35,818 nt of DNA from Actinomycetota bacterium (GCA_027326205.1 DAHWEX010000483.1:1-35818); one strand, 5' to 3'; shown: positions 23,437-32,028, counted from the first letter of the stretch. The notes: generated by a model not told the origin, from the sequence alone. Program-made: numbers and translations.

Positions 23437-24243
23437 ATGTCTAGGTCAGCCCGCTTTGGCTGGACAGTTCTGCTGCCAGTCAAGGTACTCGCCCGGGCCA
23501 AGTCCCGGCTCGCCGTCCTGGCCGGCGACCGGCGCGGGGAACTCGCGCTCGCCCTCGCGTCCGACACGGTGGCCGCCGTGCTGGCCTGCCCGCCGGTGGC
23601 GCGGGTGGTTGTCGTCACGTCCGACCCCGTGGCCGGGCCGCTGCTCGCCGGGCTCGGCGCGATCATCGTGGCCGATCCGGCGGGGCGCCCCGCCGGGGCC
23701 GGCGGCGCGCCACGCGGCGTCGCCGGCGATCTCGGCGTGCAGGACGCCCTGAACGCCGCGCTGCGGCACGGCGCGGCGGTCGCGGCCCGGCGCTGGCCGG
23801 GGACCGGGCTCGCCGCGCTGACGGCCGACCTGCCCGCGCTGCGGCCCGGGGAACTGGCGGCGGTCCTGCGCGCCGCCGCGGCCGGCGGCGCGCAGGACCG
23901 CGCGGCGTTCGTGCCGGACGCCGCGGGCATCGGGACGACGCTGTACGCGGTGCCGCCTGGCGGCGAGTTCCGCCCGCTCTTCGGCGGGGCCTCCCGGGCG
24001 CGGCACGCCGCGTCCGGCGCTGTTGAGCTGGAACTCGACGACATGACCGGGCTGCGCAGGGACGTCGACACCCCCGAGGACCTGCGCGCGGCGCTCACTC
24101 TCGGCGCGGGCCCGCGGACGACCGCCCTGGCGGCGGAGCTCCTGGCCGACGCCTTACCGGGGCTAGATCCGCACCACCGGGCAGGTCAAGGTCCGCGTAA
24201 TGCCCTCGACCGCTTGGATCTGGGCCGCGACCAGCTTGCCTAG
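23437..24243 (+). CDS. cofC: 2-phospho-L-lactate guanylyltransferase (coenzyme F420 synthesis)
   Basis: The protein has 268 residues. The N-terminal nucleotidyltransferase pattern is TVLLPVKVLARAKSRLA, followed by LAALTADLPALRPGEL and LRRDVDTPEDLRAAL. CofC/FbiD activates phospholactate or phosphoenolpyruvate with GTP for F420 biosynthesis, which fits an actinomycete. The last 27 residues (from about GLDPHH) are encoded by DNA antisense to the convergent Lrp-type gene, an 81-bp tail-to-tail overlap. The conserved domain ends before the overlap. The start ATG has AAGG about 12 nt upstream, a weak site. Confidence 0.9.
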   Translation: MSRSARFGWTVLLPVKVLARAKSRLAVLAGDRRGELALALASDTVAAVLACPPVARVVVVTSDPVAGPLLAGLGAIIVADPAGRPAGAGGAPRGVAGDLGVQDALNAALRHGAAVAARRWPGTGLAALTADLPALRPGELAAVLRAAAAGGAQDRAAFVPDAAGIGTTLYAVPPGGEFRPLFGGASRARHAASGAVELELDDMTGLRRDVDTPEDLRAALTLGAGPRTTALAAELLADALPGLDPHHRAGQGPRNALDRLDLGRDQLA

Positions 24244-24396
24244 CTCGTCCACGTTCTCGGCGCGTGCGCGCACGATGACGTCGTAGGGACCGGTGACATC
24301 CTCCGCCTGCATGACTCCAGCGATCTCCGCGATCTGCCGGGCCACGTCGGCGGCTCTGCCGACCTCCGTCTGGACGAGGATGTATGCCTGCACCAT
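24163..24396 (-). CDS. stand-alone Lrp/AsnC ligand-binding (RAM) domain protein
   Basis: The protein has 77 residues and is only the alpha-beta sandwich effector domain of Lrp/AsnC regulators, with no helix-turn-helix. It shows MVQAYILVQTEVGRAADVA, VTGPYDVIVRARAENVDEL and the terminal GITRTLTCPVV typical of the family. Stand-alone RAM proteins form ring assemblies that bind amino acids and may partner full-length Lrp proteins. AGGAGG lies 7 nt before the ATG. It overlaps cofC tail to tail by 81 bp. Confidence 0.93.
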   Translation of the reverse strand: MVQAYILVQTEVGRAADVARQIAEIAGVMQAEDVTGPYDVIVRARAENVDELGKLVAAQIQAVEGITRTLTCPVVRI

Positions 24397-24413
24397 GGCG
24401 TCCTCCTGGGGAC

Positions 24414-24442
24414 AGCGTACGAGTGCTGCCCTGAACTGTCAC
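24414..24442 (-). promoter_or_regulatory. likely promoter of the Lrp-domain gene
   Basis: On the minus strand GTGACA (24442-24437) and TACGCT (24419-24414) are 17 nt apart, close to the sigma-70 consensus. The leader to the ATG at 24396 would be about 10 nt and contains AGGAGG. The rest of the 370-nt gap to thiL (24397-24766) holds no recognisable gene. It includes an AT-richer run near 24480-24510 that may carry the thiL promoter. Confidence 0.5.
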
Positions 24443-24766
24443 GGTATCGCAGTGGTCCAGACCTGTTTCAGCCTGGTCGGCAGTTTTCCTGGGATATTAG
24501 GGGTTTTACCGGTGCGCGTGCGTCTGCACACAACGGATGCACGAACGTCCGGGCGTCGCGCCGGCCGGCCGCGGTCACGGCGGCATCCCGGCCAGCCCGG
24601 ACACCGCCCGGGGCGGCCGGCGGCCGGGCAGGCTGGCTAGGCTTAGGCGTCCGATCGTAGGCGTCCGAAAGGTGCGGCTGACCGGGGGAGGCGTGAGATC
24701 GCTGGGGAGCACGGGTCCGTCGCGGACCTAGGGGAGTGGGGGGTCATCGCGGCCCTCAAGGCGCGG

Positions 24767-25777
24767 ATGCCCGCCGGCGCACTGACCCGGGTCGGCATCG
24801 GCGACGACTCGGCGGTGGTCAGCGCGCCGTCGGGCAGTGTCGTCGCGGCGGTCGACATGGTGATCGAGGGCAGGCACTTCCGCCGGGACTGGTCCTCGGC
24901 CTATGACGTCGGCGTGAAGGCCGCGGCGCGCAGCCTGGCCGACATCGCGGCGATGGGGGCGGTGAACACGGCCCTGCTCGTCGCCCTCGCCGCGCCAGGC
25001 ACGCTGCCGGCCCGCTGGGCCACGGACCTGGCGTCGGGACTGGCGGCCGAGGCGACCAGGGCCGGGGCAGGCATCGTCGGCGGGGACACGGCCCGCGCGG
25101 ATTCGGTCACCGTGTCCGTAACCGCGCTCGGCGACCTGGAAGGCCGCGCGCCGGTCCTCCGCTCGGGCGCCCGGCCCGGCGACGTGATCGCGGTCGCGGG
25201 CACGCTCGGCCATTCGGCGGCCGGCCTGTCGCTCCTGCGGGCAGGCGCGGTGGGCCCTGCGGACAGGGGCGAGGCGCGGGACGCCGTCGCGGACGGCGGC
25301 GCGAGCGGCCCGGAGGCGGCACCAGCGGCAGCGCGGCTCCCCGCCGCGCTGGCGGAACTCGTGCGCACGCACCTGCGGCCCGCGCCTCCCTACGACGCGG
25401 GCCGGGAAGCGGCGATCCTCGGGGCGACCGCGATGATCGACGTCAGCGACGGCCTGCTCGCCGACCTCGGCCACGTGGCCGAGGCAAGCGGCGTCCGCGT
25501 CAACCTCAGCGGCGCGGCCCTGACCCCGGGCGCCGCGCTTCGCGAAGCCGCGGCACTGCTGCCGGCGGCGAAGTCCGCCGGGCCGCGGTCAAGCGCCGGC
25601 ATCGCCCTGGAATGGGTGCTCACGGGCGGCGAAGATCACTCACTGACCGCCGCGTTCCCCCCGGGCACGGTCCTGCCCGCGCGATGGCACGTCATCGGCG
25701 AAGTCCGCCCGGGCGCCGGCGTCACCGTGGACGACACCCCGCACGAGGGCCCGCCAGGCTGGCAGCACTTCCGCTAA
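24767..25777 (+). CDS. thiL: thiamine-monophosphate kinase
   Basis: The protein has 336 residues from this ATG. ThiL phosphorylates thiamine monophosphate to thiamine diphosphate. Visible motifs are [58 protein letters not shown] and [17 protein letters not shown]. Homology continues upstream of the ATG: the same frame encodes [14 protein letters not shown] just before it, matching the family's 'LGEFGLI' opening. That frame is open from 24647, but I find no ATG, GTG or TTG in it upstream of 24767. The true start may be non-standard, or the N-terminus is shortened, or a base is wrong in the sequence. Confidence 0.9.
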   Translation: MPAGALTRVGIGDDSAVVSAPSGSVVAAVDMVIEGRHFRRDWSSAYDVGVKAAARSLADIAAMGAVNTALLVALAAPGTLPARWATDLASGLAAEATRAGAGIVGGDTARADSVTVSVTALGDLEGRAPVLRSGARPGDVIAVAGTLGHSAAGLSLLRAGAVGPADRGEARDAVADGGASGPEAAPAAARLPAALAELVRTHLRPAPPYDAGREAAILGATAMIDVSDGLLADLGHVAEASGVRVNLSGAALTPGAALREAAALLPAAKSAGPRSSAGIALEWVLTGGEDHSLTAAFPPGTVLPARWHVIGEVRPGAGVTVDDTPHEGPPGWQHFR

Positions 25778-25816
25778 GCCCCAGGGCGGCCCGGGCGGAC
25801 CGTGTCCGGACACAGT

Positions 25817-25853
25817 GCGAGCCGGTGCGTCCCAGGGGGACGCACCGGCTCGC
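25817..25853. terminator. 17-bp hairpin terminator after thiL
   Basis: A perfect 17-bp stem, 25817-25833 with 25837-25853, has a 3-nt AGG loop. The left arm is GCGAGCCGGTGCGTCCC. It is 39 nt after the thiL stop. No U-tract follows. It probably ends thiL transcription and may also block read-through from rpmB. Confidence 0.8.
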
Positions 25854-25906
25854 GACAAAGCAAACGGGTCCGAGGGGCGGCCCCCCGGGAGATACGGCTA
25901 AGGCGC

Positions 25907-25935
25907 CCCCGGTGCGCGTTTTCCGCGCACCGGGG
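25907..25935 (-). terminator. hairpin terminator after rpmB
   Basis: CCCCGGTGCGCG (25907-25918) pairs with CGCGCACCGGGG (25924-25935) around TTTTC. It lies 12 nt beyond the rpmB stop on the minus strand. Together with the thiL hairpin it separates the convergent genes. Confidence 0.75.
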
Positions 25936-25947
25936 CCGCCTCGAGCA

Positions 25948-26133
25948 CTAGCGAGCGACCTTGCCTGCCTTGATGCAGGAGGTGCACACGTTCAGGCGCT
26001 TGGGCGTGCCGGACACGATCGCCCGAACGGTCTGGATGTTCGGGTTCCAGCGACGGCGGGTGCGGACGTGCGAGTGCGACACGTTGTTGCCGAAGCCCGG
26101 CCCCTTGCCGCAAACGTCGCAGACGGAAGCCAC
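25948..26133 (-). CDS. rpmB: 50S ribosomal protein L28
   Basis: The protein has 61 residues: MASVCDVCGKGPGFGNNVS, then SHSHVRTRRRWNPNIQTVR, and the end RLNVCTSCIKAGKVAR. The two Cys pairs (CDVC and CTSC) make it the zinc-binding C+ form. I chose the GTG at 26133 because GGAGG lies 5 nt upstream. An in-frame ATG four codons earlier overlaps that ribosome site. The gene stands alone, divergent from recG. Confidence 0.95.
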   Translation of the reverse strand: MASVCDVCGKGPGFGNNVSHSHVRTRRRWNPNIQTVRAIVSGTPKRLNVCTSCIKAGKVAR

Positions 26134-26375
26134 GGCTGCCTCCATAAGTAGGATTGAACGAAGAGTCTGACCGCGCCTCATCCGGCAGCGTCTAACCAGC
26201 ACGGAACTTGAGGCGGCCTGCGTAGCCTACCCCACGCCGCGCCGTTCGTGAAACCAAGCGGTGAAACGAGGCGCCAGGAATCAGGCTCGTGCCAACGGCG
26301 TGAAGGGCTACTTCTAGTGCGCTGTGTGCCGGATGGTGTGCCCGAATGTCAGCGGTCGATCCTATGCTAGGCCAC

Positions 26376-28715
26376 GTGACCACGCTCAGCGATCCTTTGG
26401 CCCAGGTGCTGGGCAAGAAGGCGAGCGACACGTTCGAGAAGGTCTTCTTCCTGCGGACGGTCGGTGACCTGCTGCGCCATTACCCCCGCCGCTACTACAC
26501 CCGCGGCGAGCTGACCCCGCTCGACTCGCTGCGCGAGGACGACCACGTCACCGTGCTCGCCAAGGTGGCCACGTCCGGGGTGATCGGCGGCCACGTCCCG
26601 GGCCAGCGGCCGAAGGGGCCGCGGGGCCGCGGCGGGCCCAAGCAGCGCCTCGAGGTCATCGTCACCGACGGCACCGGCAAGCTTCAGCTCACGTTCTTCG
26701 CCGGCGTCGGCTTCCACGCGAAGCAACTGCAGCAGGGCACGCTGGCCCTCTTCGCGGGCACGGTGTCGAGCTTCCGCGGGCGCCGCCAGCTTGTGCACCC
26801 CGAGTACGAGCTGCTCCCGGTCTCGGCCGCCGACGACCGGCTGACCACCGAGCTCGCCGAGGAATTCGCCAGGGAACTGATCCCCGTGTACCCGGCGAGC
26901 GCGAAGCTGACCTCCTGGGCGATCTCCCGGCACGTCGCGGAGGTGCTCGAGGCCCTGGACGCCGGCGAGGACCCGCTGCCCGCCGAGGTGCGCGAGAAGC
27001 ACGGCCTGTGGCCGCGGGAACTGGCGATCAGGGCGATTCACCGCCCGACCGACCGCGAGGACCTGCGGCAGGCGCGCAAGCGCCTCAAGTGGGACGAGGC
27101 CTTCACCATGCAGGCCGCGCTGGCCCAGCGGCGGCACGCCGCCGCCGCGATGCCCGCGGTACCGCGCCCGGCCGTCGGCGACGGGATCGCCGCCGCGTTC
27201 GACCAGCGGCTGCCGTTCAGCCTCACCGAGGGGCAGCGGTCGGTCGGCGAGGTCATCGCGCACGACCTGGCCTGCGCCTACCCGATGAACCGGCTGCTCC
27301 AGGGCGAGGTGGGCTCGGGCAAGACCGTGGTCGCGGTGCGGGCCATGCTCCAGGTGGTGGACGCGGGCGGCCAGGCCGCGCTGCTCGCGCCGACCGAGGT
27401 GCTCGCACAGCAGCACTACCGCTCGATCACCGCACTCCTCGGCGAGCTAGGCGAGGCCGGGCAGCTCAGCGGCGGAGAGCGGGCGACCCGGGTGGCGCTG
27501 CTCACCGGCTCGACCGGCGTGCGGGCACGGCGCAGCGCGCTGAGCGACGTGTTCACCGGCGACGCCGGCATCCTCGTCGGCACGCATGCGCTGCTTGAGG
27601 ACCAGGTTCAGTTCGCCGACCTCGGCCTGGTGGTCATCGACGAGCAGCACCGGTTCGGCGTCGAGCAGCGCGACGCGCTCCGGGAGAAGGGCGCGGGCGC
27701 CCGCCCGCACGTCCTGGTGATGACCGCCACCCCGATCCCGCGCACGGTGGCGATGACCGTGTTCGGCGACCTTGAGGTGTCCACGCTGGCGGAGCTCCCC
27801 GCCGGGCGCTCGCCGATCGCGACGCACGTGGTGCCGGCGGTTGAGCGGCCGCACTACCTGGACCGCGCCTGGCAGCGGGTCCGCGAGGAAGTCGCGGCCG
27901 GCCGCCAGGCCTACGTGGTCTGCCCCCGCATCGGCGACGAAGACGGCGGCGGCGACGATGCCCCCGAGCCGGACGACGGGGCTCCGGGTGAGTCACGTGC
28001 GAAAAAAACGCGCACCGGAGCCGCCTCGCCGCCGCCTCCCACCGGGACGCCCCCCCGGACCTCCCGGTGGGAGGAGCAAGACGACGCCGAGGATGCGCGC
28101 CGGCCGCCGCTCGCGGTCCTCGACGTGGCACCGGAGCTCGCAGGTGGCCCGCTGGCCGGGCTGCGCGTCGGCATCATGCACGGCAGGCTCGTCCCCGACG
28201 AGAAGGACCGGGTGATGACCGCCTTCGCCGGCGGCGAGCTCGATGTCCTCGTCTCGACGACGGTGATCGAGGTTGGCGTGGACGTGCCCAACGCGACCGC
28301 CATGGTGATCATGGACGCCGAGCGGTTCGGCGTCTCCCAGCTCCACCAGTTGCGCGGCCGGGTCGGCCGCGGCCGCAACCCGGGCGTGTGCCTGCTCGTG
28401 ACCGAGGCACCGCCGGCCAGTACCGCGCGGGAACGGCTCGACGCGGTCGCCGCGACCGGCGACGGCTTCCAGCTTTCCCGGCTCGACCTGCAGCAGCGCC
28501 GCGAGGGCGACGTGCTCGGCTCCGCCCAGGCGGGCCGCCGCAGCAGCCTGAAGCTGCTGCGCCTGCTCGCGGACGAGGACCTGATCGCGACGGCCCGCGA
28601 GGCCGCGGCGGCACTGGTCGCGGCCGACCCGAAGCTCCAGGCCCACCCGGCGCTGAAGGAGGCGATCGACGACTTCCTCGGCGACCGCCGCGCCGAGTTC
28701 CTGGACAAGGCTTAG
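26376..28715 (+). CDS. recG: ATP-dependent DNA helicase RecG
   Basis: The protein has 779 residues. RecG remodels stalled forks and branched DNA. The N-terminal wedge/OB domain includes TVGDLLRHYPRRYYTRGEL. The helicase core has Walker A GEVGSGKT (310-317), DEQHRFG (422-428), VMTATPIPRT, and STTVIEVGVDVPNATAMVI with QLRGRVGRG. Between VVCPRIGDE and PPLAVLDVA lies a long acidic, Pro-rich insert (about 525-580) containing a 13-bp perfect hairpin at DNA level. I chose GTG 26376 (VTTLSDPLAQVLG) by comparison with family N-termini; ATG 26346 is in frame and possible. rsmD starts 5 nt after the stop. Confidence 0.95.
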   Translation: MTTLSDPLAQVLGKKASDTFEKVFFLRTVGDLLRHYPRRYYTRGELTPLDSLREDDHVTVLAKVATSGVIGGHVPGQRPKGPRGRGGPKQRLEVIVTDGTGKLQLTFFAGVGFHAKQLQQGTLALFAGTVSSFRGRRQLVHPEYELLPVSAADDRLTTELAEEFARELIPVYPASAKLTSWAISRHVAEVLEALDAGEDPLPAEVREKHGLWPRELAIRAIHRPTDREDLRQARKRLKWDEAFTMQAALAQRRHAAAAMPAVPRPAVGDGIAAAFDQRLPFSLTEGQRSVGEVIAHDLACAYPMNRLLQGEVGSGKTVVAVRAMLQVVDAGGQAALLAPTEVLAQQHYRSITALLGELGEAGQLSGGERATRVALLTGSTGVRARRSALSDVFTGDAGILVGTHALLEDQVQFADLGLVVIDEQHRFGVEQRDALREKGAGARPHVLVMTATPIPRTVAMTVFGDLEVSTLAELPAGRSPIATHVVPAVERPHYLDRAWQRVREEVAAGRQAYVVCPRIGDEDGGGDDAPEPDDGAPGESRAKKTRTGAASPPPPTGTPPRTSRWEEQDDAEDARRPPLAVLDVAPELAGGPLAGLRVGIMHGRLVPDEKDRVMTAFAGGELDVLVSTTVIEVGVDVPNATAMVIMDAERFGVSQLHQLRGRVGRGRNPGVCLLVTEAPPASTARERLDAVAATGDGFQLSRLDLQQRREGDVLGSAQAGRRSSLKLLRLLADEDLIATAREAAAALVAADPKLQAHPALKEAIDDFLGDRRAEFLDKA
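28035..28074 (+). repeat. palindrome inside the recG coding sequence
   Basis: CCTCCCACCGGGA (28035-28047) and TCCCGGTGGGAGG (28062-28074) are perfectly complementary around a 14-nt C-rich loop. It encodes a Pro/Thr/Arg-rich loop of RecG at about residues 554-567. The sequence differs from the ndgR/leuD/coaD element. Confidence 0.8.
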
Positions 28716-28720
28716 CCGGC

Positions 28721-29371
28721 ATGACGAGGATCATCGCCGGGGCGGCGGGCGGGCGCAGGCTCGGCGTTCCGCCGGGCAACGGCACCCGGCCGACGAGCGA
28801 CCGGGCCAGGGAGGGCCTGTTCTCTTCGGTCATGTCCGAGTTCGGCGGGTTCGACGGGCTGCGGGTGCTGGACCTGTACGCGGGGTCGGGCGCGCTTGGC
28901 CTAGAGGCGCTGTCGCGCGGCGCGGCGCGCGTGCTGCTCGTGGAGTCCGACGCGAGGGCGGCGGCGGTGATCAGGGCCAACGTCAAGGTGGTGGGCCTGC
29001 CCGGCGCGACGGTGGCCACCGACCGGGTGGAGCGCCTGCTCGCCCGCCCGCACGCCGGCGCCGGCTACGACCTCGTGACCGCCGACCCGCCGTACGCGGC
29101 CACCGGCCAGGCCGTCCGAGAGGTCTTGGAACTCCTGGCGAGCGGCGGGTGGCTCGCGGGCGGCGCGCTGGTCGTGGTGGAGCGGGCGACCAGGTCGGGA
29201 CCGGTTGACTGGCCCCCCGGCTACGGTCAGGGAAAGTCGCGCCGGTACGGTGAGGCGACCTTCTGGTATGGCTGGCACGGCAGCGGCGCGGACGCGGGTC
29301 AAACGGAGCAGACGCGGGCAGCCGTGCCGGGGCCGTCGCTTGATACGCCCAGCCGGGCGCATGAGGAGTGA
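28721..29371 (+). CDS. rsmD: 16S rRNA (guanine(966)-N2)-methyltransferase
   Basis: The protein has 216 residues. It opens MTRIIAGAAGGRRLGVPPG, followed by RPTSDRAREGLFSSV, the SAM-binding DLYAGSGALGLEALSRGA (51-68), and catalytic DPPY at 122-125. A tail of about 30 residues after YWFYGWHG-like sequence is low-complexity and not conserved in the family. It lies 5 nt after recG and 6 nt before coaD, so the three form an operon. The ATG at 28721 is the only sensible start. Confidence 0.94.
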   Translation: MTRIIAGAAGGRRLGVPPGNGTRPTSDRAREGLFSSVMSEFGGFDGLRVLDLYAGSGALGLEALSRGAARVLLVESDARAAAVIRANVKVVGLPGATVATDRVERLLARPHAGAGYDLVTADPPYAATGQAVREVLELLASGGWLAGGALVVVERATRSGPVDWPPGYGQGKSRRYGEATFWYGWHGSGADAGQTEQTRAAVPGPSLDTPSRAHEE

Positions 29372-29377
29372 TGCCGC

Positions 29378-29869
29378 GTGGCGCGAGTGGTTTGCCCTGG
29401 TTCGTTCGACCCGGTGACGAACGGTCACCTGGACATCATCGGCCGTGCAGCCGGCCTGCATGACGAGGTGATCGTCGCCGTTCTCATCAACATCACCAAG
29501 AAGACCCTGTTCACGGTCGACGAGCGGGTCGAGATGCTGGGCGAGGTCACCCGCGGCTACGGCAACGTCCGGGTGGAGCGCTTCCACGGCCTGACCGTGG
29601 ACTTCTGCGTTGCGAACGGCGTCAACATGATCGTGAAGGGCCTGCGGGCGGTCAGCGACTTCGAGTACGAGATGCAGATGGCGCAGATGAACTACCGGCT
29701 CGCCAAGATCGAGACGATGTTCATGACGACCAACCCGCAGTACTCGTTCCTGAGCTCTAGCCTGGTCAAGGAGGTCGCCAAGTACGGCGGCGACGTCAGC
29801 GGCCTGGTGCCGGAACCAGTACTCGGCCGTCTGCACACCCGCCTCGCTGTATCTCTCCCGGGGGAATGA
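29378..29869 (+). CDS. coaD: phosphopantetheine adenylyltransferase
   Basis: The protein has 163 residues. It transfers AMP from ATP to 4'-phosphopantetheine in CoA synthesis. The T/HxGH motif is TNGH (14-17) in [35 protein letters not shown] and [23 protein letters not shown] complete the family pattern. The last residues (about 159-163, SLPGE) and the TGA stop come from a GC-rich palindromic element beginning at 29854, so the original C-terminus was altered. The start is GTG with GAGGAG 9 nt upstream, partly inside the rsmD end. Confidence 0.96.
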   Translation: MARVVCPGSFDPVTNGHLDIIGRAAGLHDEVIVAVLINITKKTLFTVDERVEMLGEVTRGYGNVRVERFHGLTVDFCVANGVNMIVKGLRAVSDFEYEMQMAQMNYRLAKIETMFMTTNPQYSFLSSSLVKEVAKYGGDVSGLVPEPVLGRLHTRLAVSLPGE

Positions 29870-29959
29870 TCCCCCCGGGGCCCCCTCGCCGGGGGCTTGG
29901 CCCCGGGACGGCGCCCGCCGCGCCGTGTGCGTATCTGGTGGTTGCGGCTGGCGGTCCGC
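29854..29959 (+). repeat. GC-rich palindromic element at the 3' end of coaD
   Basis: The first 27 nt match 17883-17909 at leuD exactly. The GCCGGGGGCTTGGCCCCGG hairpin and GACGGCG follow. The right end (29912-29959) aligns with 15601-15648 in ndgR at 40 of 48 positions. It therefore joins the leuD-type left end and the ndgR-type right end and defines the likely full unit of about 106 nt. Confidence 0.88.
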
Positions 29960-30033
29960 GGCTTCACCGGAGGAGATGCAGCCGAGTTGGGAATAGCCGA
30001 GGACGCCGGGTACGCTGATCCGTCGGCGAAGGC

Positions 30034-30067
30034 AATCGGCTACACGATAAAATCGGCTACACGATAA
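30034..30067 (+). repeat. 17-nt tandem duplication upstream of the DUF177 gene
   Basis: AATCGGCTACACGATAA occurs twice in direct succession (30034-30050 and 30051-30067), ending 6 nt before the ATG. Each copy carries a GATAAA word that could act as a -10 box, so the duplication may have doubled the promoter of yceD-rpmF-rnc. Confidence 0.85.
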
Positions 30068-30073
30068 ACTGTG

Positions 30074-30733
30074 ATGTCCAAGGAAAACGATAAATCGGTC
30101 GCGCGCGGGGTGCCCGGTGCACACGGCGAGGATGCGGGTCAGGCAGGTCAGGTGTCGCAAGGCAACAAGCCGCTGCGCCCGCACGTCCGTGGCAGCGGTG
30201 ACTTCACGTTCGACATGCGGGCGCTCGGTAAGCGGCCAGGCGAGTTCAAGGACGAGCACCGTACGGCGGCTGCGCCGGACGGTCTCGGTTCTGGGCTAGT
30301 CTTGGTTCCGGCCGGCAGTGACGTCGCTCTCGACCTGCGGTTCGAGGCGGTGTCCGAGGGGGTGCTTGTCACCGGCTCGGCGACCGCACCGCTCACGGGC
30401 GAGTGCGCGCGCTGCCTGGAGCCGCTGGCCTCGTTGATCGAGGTCGGCTTCCAGGAGCTTTACCGGTACCTGCCGGACCCGGGTGAGGATGAGGACGACG
30501 GCGAGGAGCGTTTCCTCGACGGCGACTTTCTTAACCTGGAGCCGGCGTTCCGTGACGCGGTGGTGCTCGCACTGCCGCTCTCACCGCTCTGCCGGGAGGA
30601 CTGCCCCGGGCTGTGCACCGAGTGCGGCGCGCGGCTCGCGGACGCCGGCCCGGAGCACAGGCACGGCGCCCAGGTGGACCCCCGCTGGGGAGCCCTCGCA
30701 AAGCTTGAACTTAACGACCGAGTAGAAGACTGA
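30074..30733 (+). CDS. yceD: YceD/DUF177 family protein (23S rRNA accumulation)
   Basis: The protein has 219 residues. The DUF177 pattern is visible: [20 protein letters not shown], and the Cys cluster [19 protein letters not shown]. The first about 60 residues are polar and variable. In bacteria and plants the family is needed for 23S rRNA accumulation and almost always precedes rpmF, as here (13 nt). GTG at 30071 directly before the ATG is an alternative start. No Shine-Dalgarno is visible, so a leaderless message is plausible. Confidence 0.92.
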   Translation: MSKENDKSVARGVPGAHGEDAGQAGQVSQGNKPLRPHVRGSGDFTFDMRALGKRPGEFKDEHRTAAAPDGLGSGLVLVPAGSDVALDLRFEAVSEGVLVTGSATAPLTGECARCLEPLASLIEVGFQELYRYLPDPGEDEDDGEERFLDGDFLNLEPAFRDAVVLALPLSPLCREDCPGLCTECGARLADAGPEHRHGAQVDPRWGALAKLELNDRVED

Positions 30734-30746
30734 CAGGAGAGCCGAA

Positions 30747-30923
30747 GTGGCTGTTCCCAAGCGGCGAATGTCCCGCAGCAACACCCGCTCCCGCCGCGCG
30801 CAGTGGAAAGCTGCCCCGGTGACGCTGGTCGAGTGCCCGCAGTGCCACAGCCAGAAGCTGCCGCACGCCGCCTGCCCGACGTGCGGTACCTACCGCCGCC
30901 GGCAGGTCCTGAATCCGGCCTGA
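30747..30923 (+). CDS. rpmF: 50S ribosomal protein L32
   Basis: The protein has 58 residues, starting [20 protein letters not shown] and ending RRRQVLNPA. The zinc ribbon ECPQC...ACPTC is intact, so this is the C+ form. AGGAGA (30735-30740) precedes the GTG start by 6 nt. It lies 13 nt after yceD and 24 nt before rnc. Confidence 0.96.
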   Translation: MAVPKRRMSRSNTRSRRAQWKAAPVTLVECPQCHSQKLPHAACPTCGTYRRRQVLNPA

Positions 30924-30947
30924 GCCTGCATGTAACGGGGAGCGCCG

Positions 30948-31835
30948 GTGAGCGGACGACGTAATGACGGGGAAAGTACCCAGGCGGGCGACCCCGCCGA
31001 ACTGTCGTGCGCTCTCGGCGTGCCCATCACCGCCGAAACCCTTGAGCGTGCGCTGACCCACCGGTCGTACGCCTACGAAAACGGCGGCCTGCCGACCAAC
31101 GAGCGGCTTGAGTTCCTCGGTGACTCGGTGCTGAGCCTGGTGGTCACGACCACCCTGTACAGCGGCAACCCCGACCTGCCCGAGGGCCAGCTGGCCAAGC
31201 TGCGCGCGGCCGTGGTCCAGATGAACGCGCTCGCCGAGGTGGCCCGCGATCTGCACCTTGGCTCGTTCGTCAAGCTCGGGCGGGGCGAGGAGGGGACTGG
31301 CGGCCGGGACAAGCCGTCGATCCTCGCCGACACGCTTGAGGCCGTGATCGGCGCGACGTACATCGACTGCGGGCTCGGCGCGGCCAGCGACCTCGTCCAC
31401 CGGCTCTTCGACCCGGTCATCGCGCGGTCCTCGCTGCTCGGCGCGGGCCTCGACTGGAAGACGTCGTTGCAGGAGCTGACCGCCGACCGCAGCCTCGGCG
31501 TGCCCGAGTACGTGGTGCGGGACAGTGGGCCCGATCACCAGAAGCTGTTCCGCGCCATCGTCAAGGTGGGCAGCCACGAACTCGGCACCGGTGAGGGCCG
31601 CTCGAAGAAGGCCGCCGAGCAGTTGGCGGCCGAGGTCGCCTACCGCACGATCACCGCGGAACAGGATTCCGGACGAGTCGGCGCCCCGCCCAACGCCGCA
31701 CCCGCTGCGCTGGATCCGGGGGACGCGGCCGTCAACGGCGGTGTCGCGGCCGACGGCAGGCCCCCCGTCCTGCGCGACGCGGTCCCGCCGCAGCCGTTCT
31801 CGCCCTACCCGGCCCCCGGCTCTCCGGCCCCGTAA
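30948..31835 (+). CDS. rnc: ribonuclease III
   Basis: The protein has 295 residues. The RNase III signature is [10 protein letters not shown] (51-60), and the second acidic site is [12 protein letters not shown]. The double-stranded-RNA-binding domain follows at about 165-240 ([12 protein letters not shown]..., [17 protein letters not shown]). A Pro/Ala-rich tail of about 55 residues at the end is unlike the compact family and looks disordered. It processes rRNA precursors and structured mRNA. GGGGAG lies just before the GTG start. Confidence 0.95.
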   Translation: MSGRRNDGESTQAGDPAELSCALGVPITAETLERALTHRSYAYENGGLPTNERLEFLGDSVLSLVVTTTLYSGNPDLPEGQLAKLRAAVVQMNALAEVARDLHLGSFVKLGRGEEGTGGRDKPSILADTLEAVIGATYIDCGLGAASDLVHRLFDPVIARSSLLGAGLDWKTSLQELTADRSLGVPEYVVRDSGPDHQKLFRAIVKVGSHELGTGEGRSKKAAEQLAAEVAYRTITAEQDSGRVGAPPNAAPAALDPGDAAVNGGVAADGRPPVLRDAVPPQPFSPYPAPGSPAP

Positions 31836-32028
31836 CACCCCCGGCCCTAGCCTGGCCCTGCCTCCACAGCTCCCCGCCCCCACCACCCCGCCCCGGAAAA
31901 CCAGTCATGGCTCCGTGTCAGTCCCCACCCGCCCGGGGGCCACACCAGCCTACGGGTTAGGTCCGACATTCGATCTTCGAAATGGCGCTGGCCTGGGCTT
32001 TTGGCCAAGGGCGTCGCGCCTGGGTTTG

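Noticed and set aside
25817-25935. Riboswitch or RNA gene between thiL and rpmB
   Set aside because: The two strong hairpins are fully explained as terminators of convergent genes; no TPP-riboswitch-like pattern is visible here or upstream of thiL.
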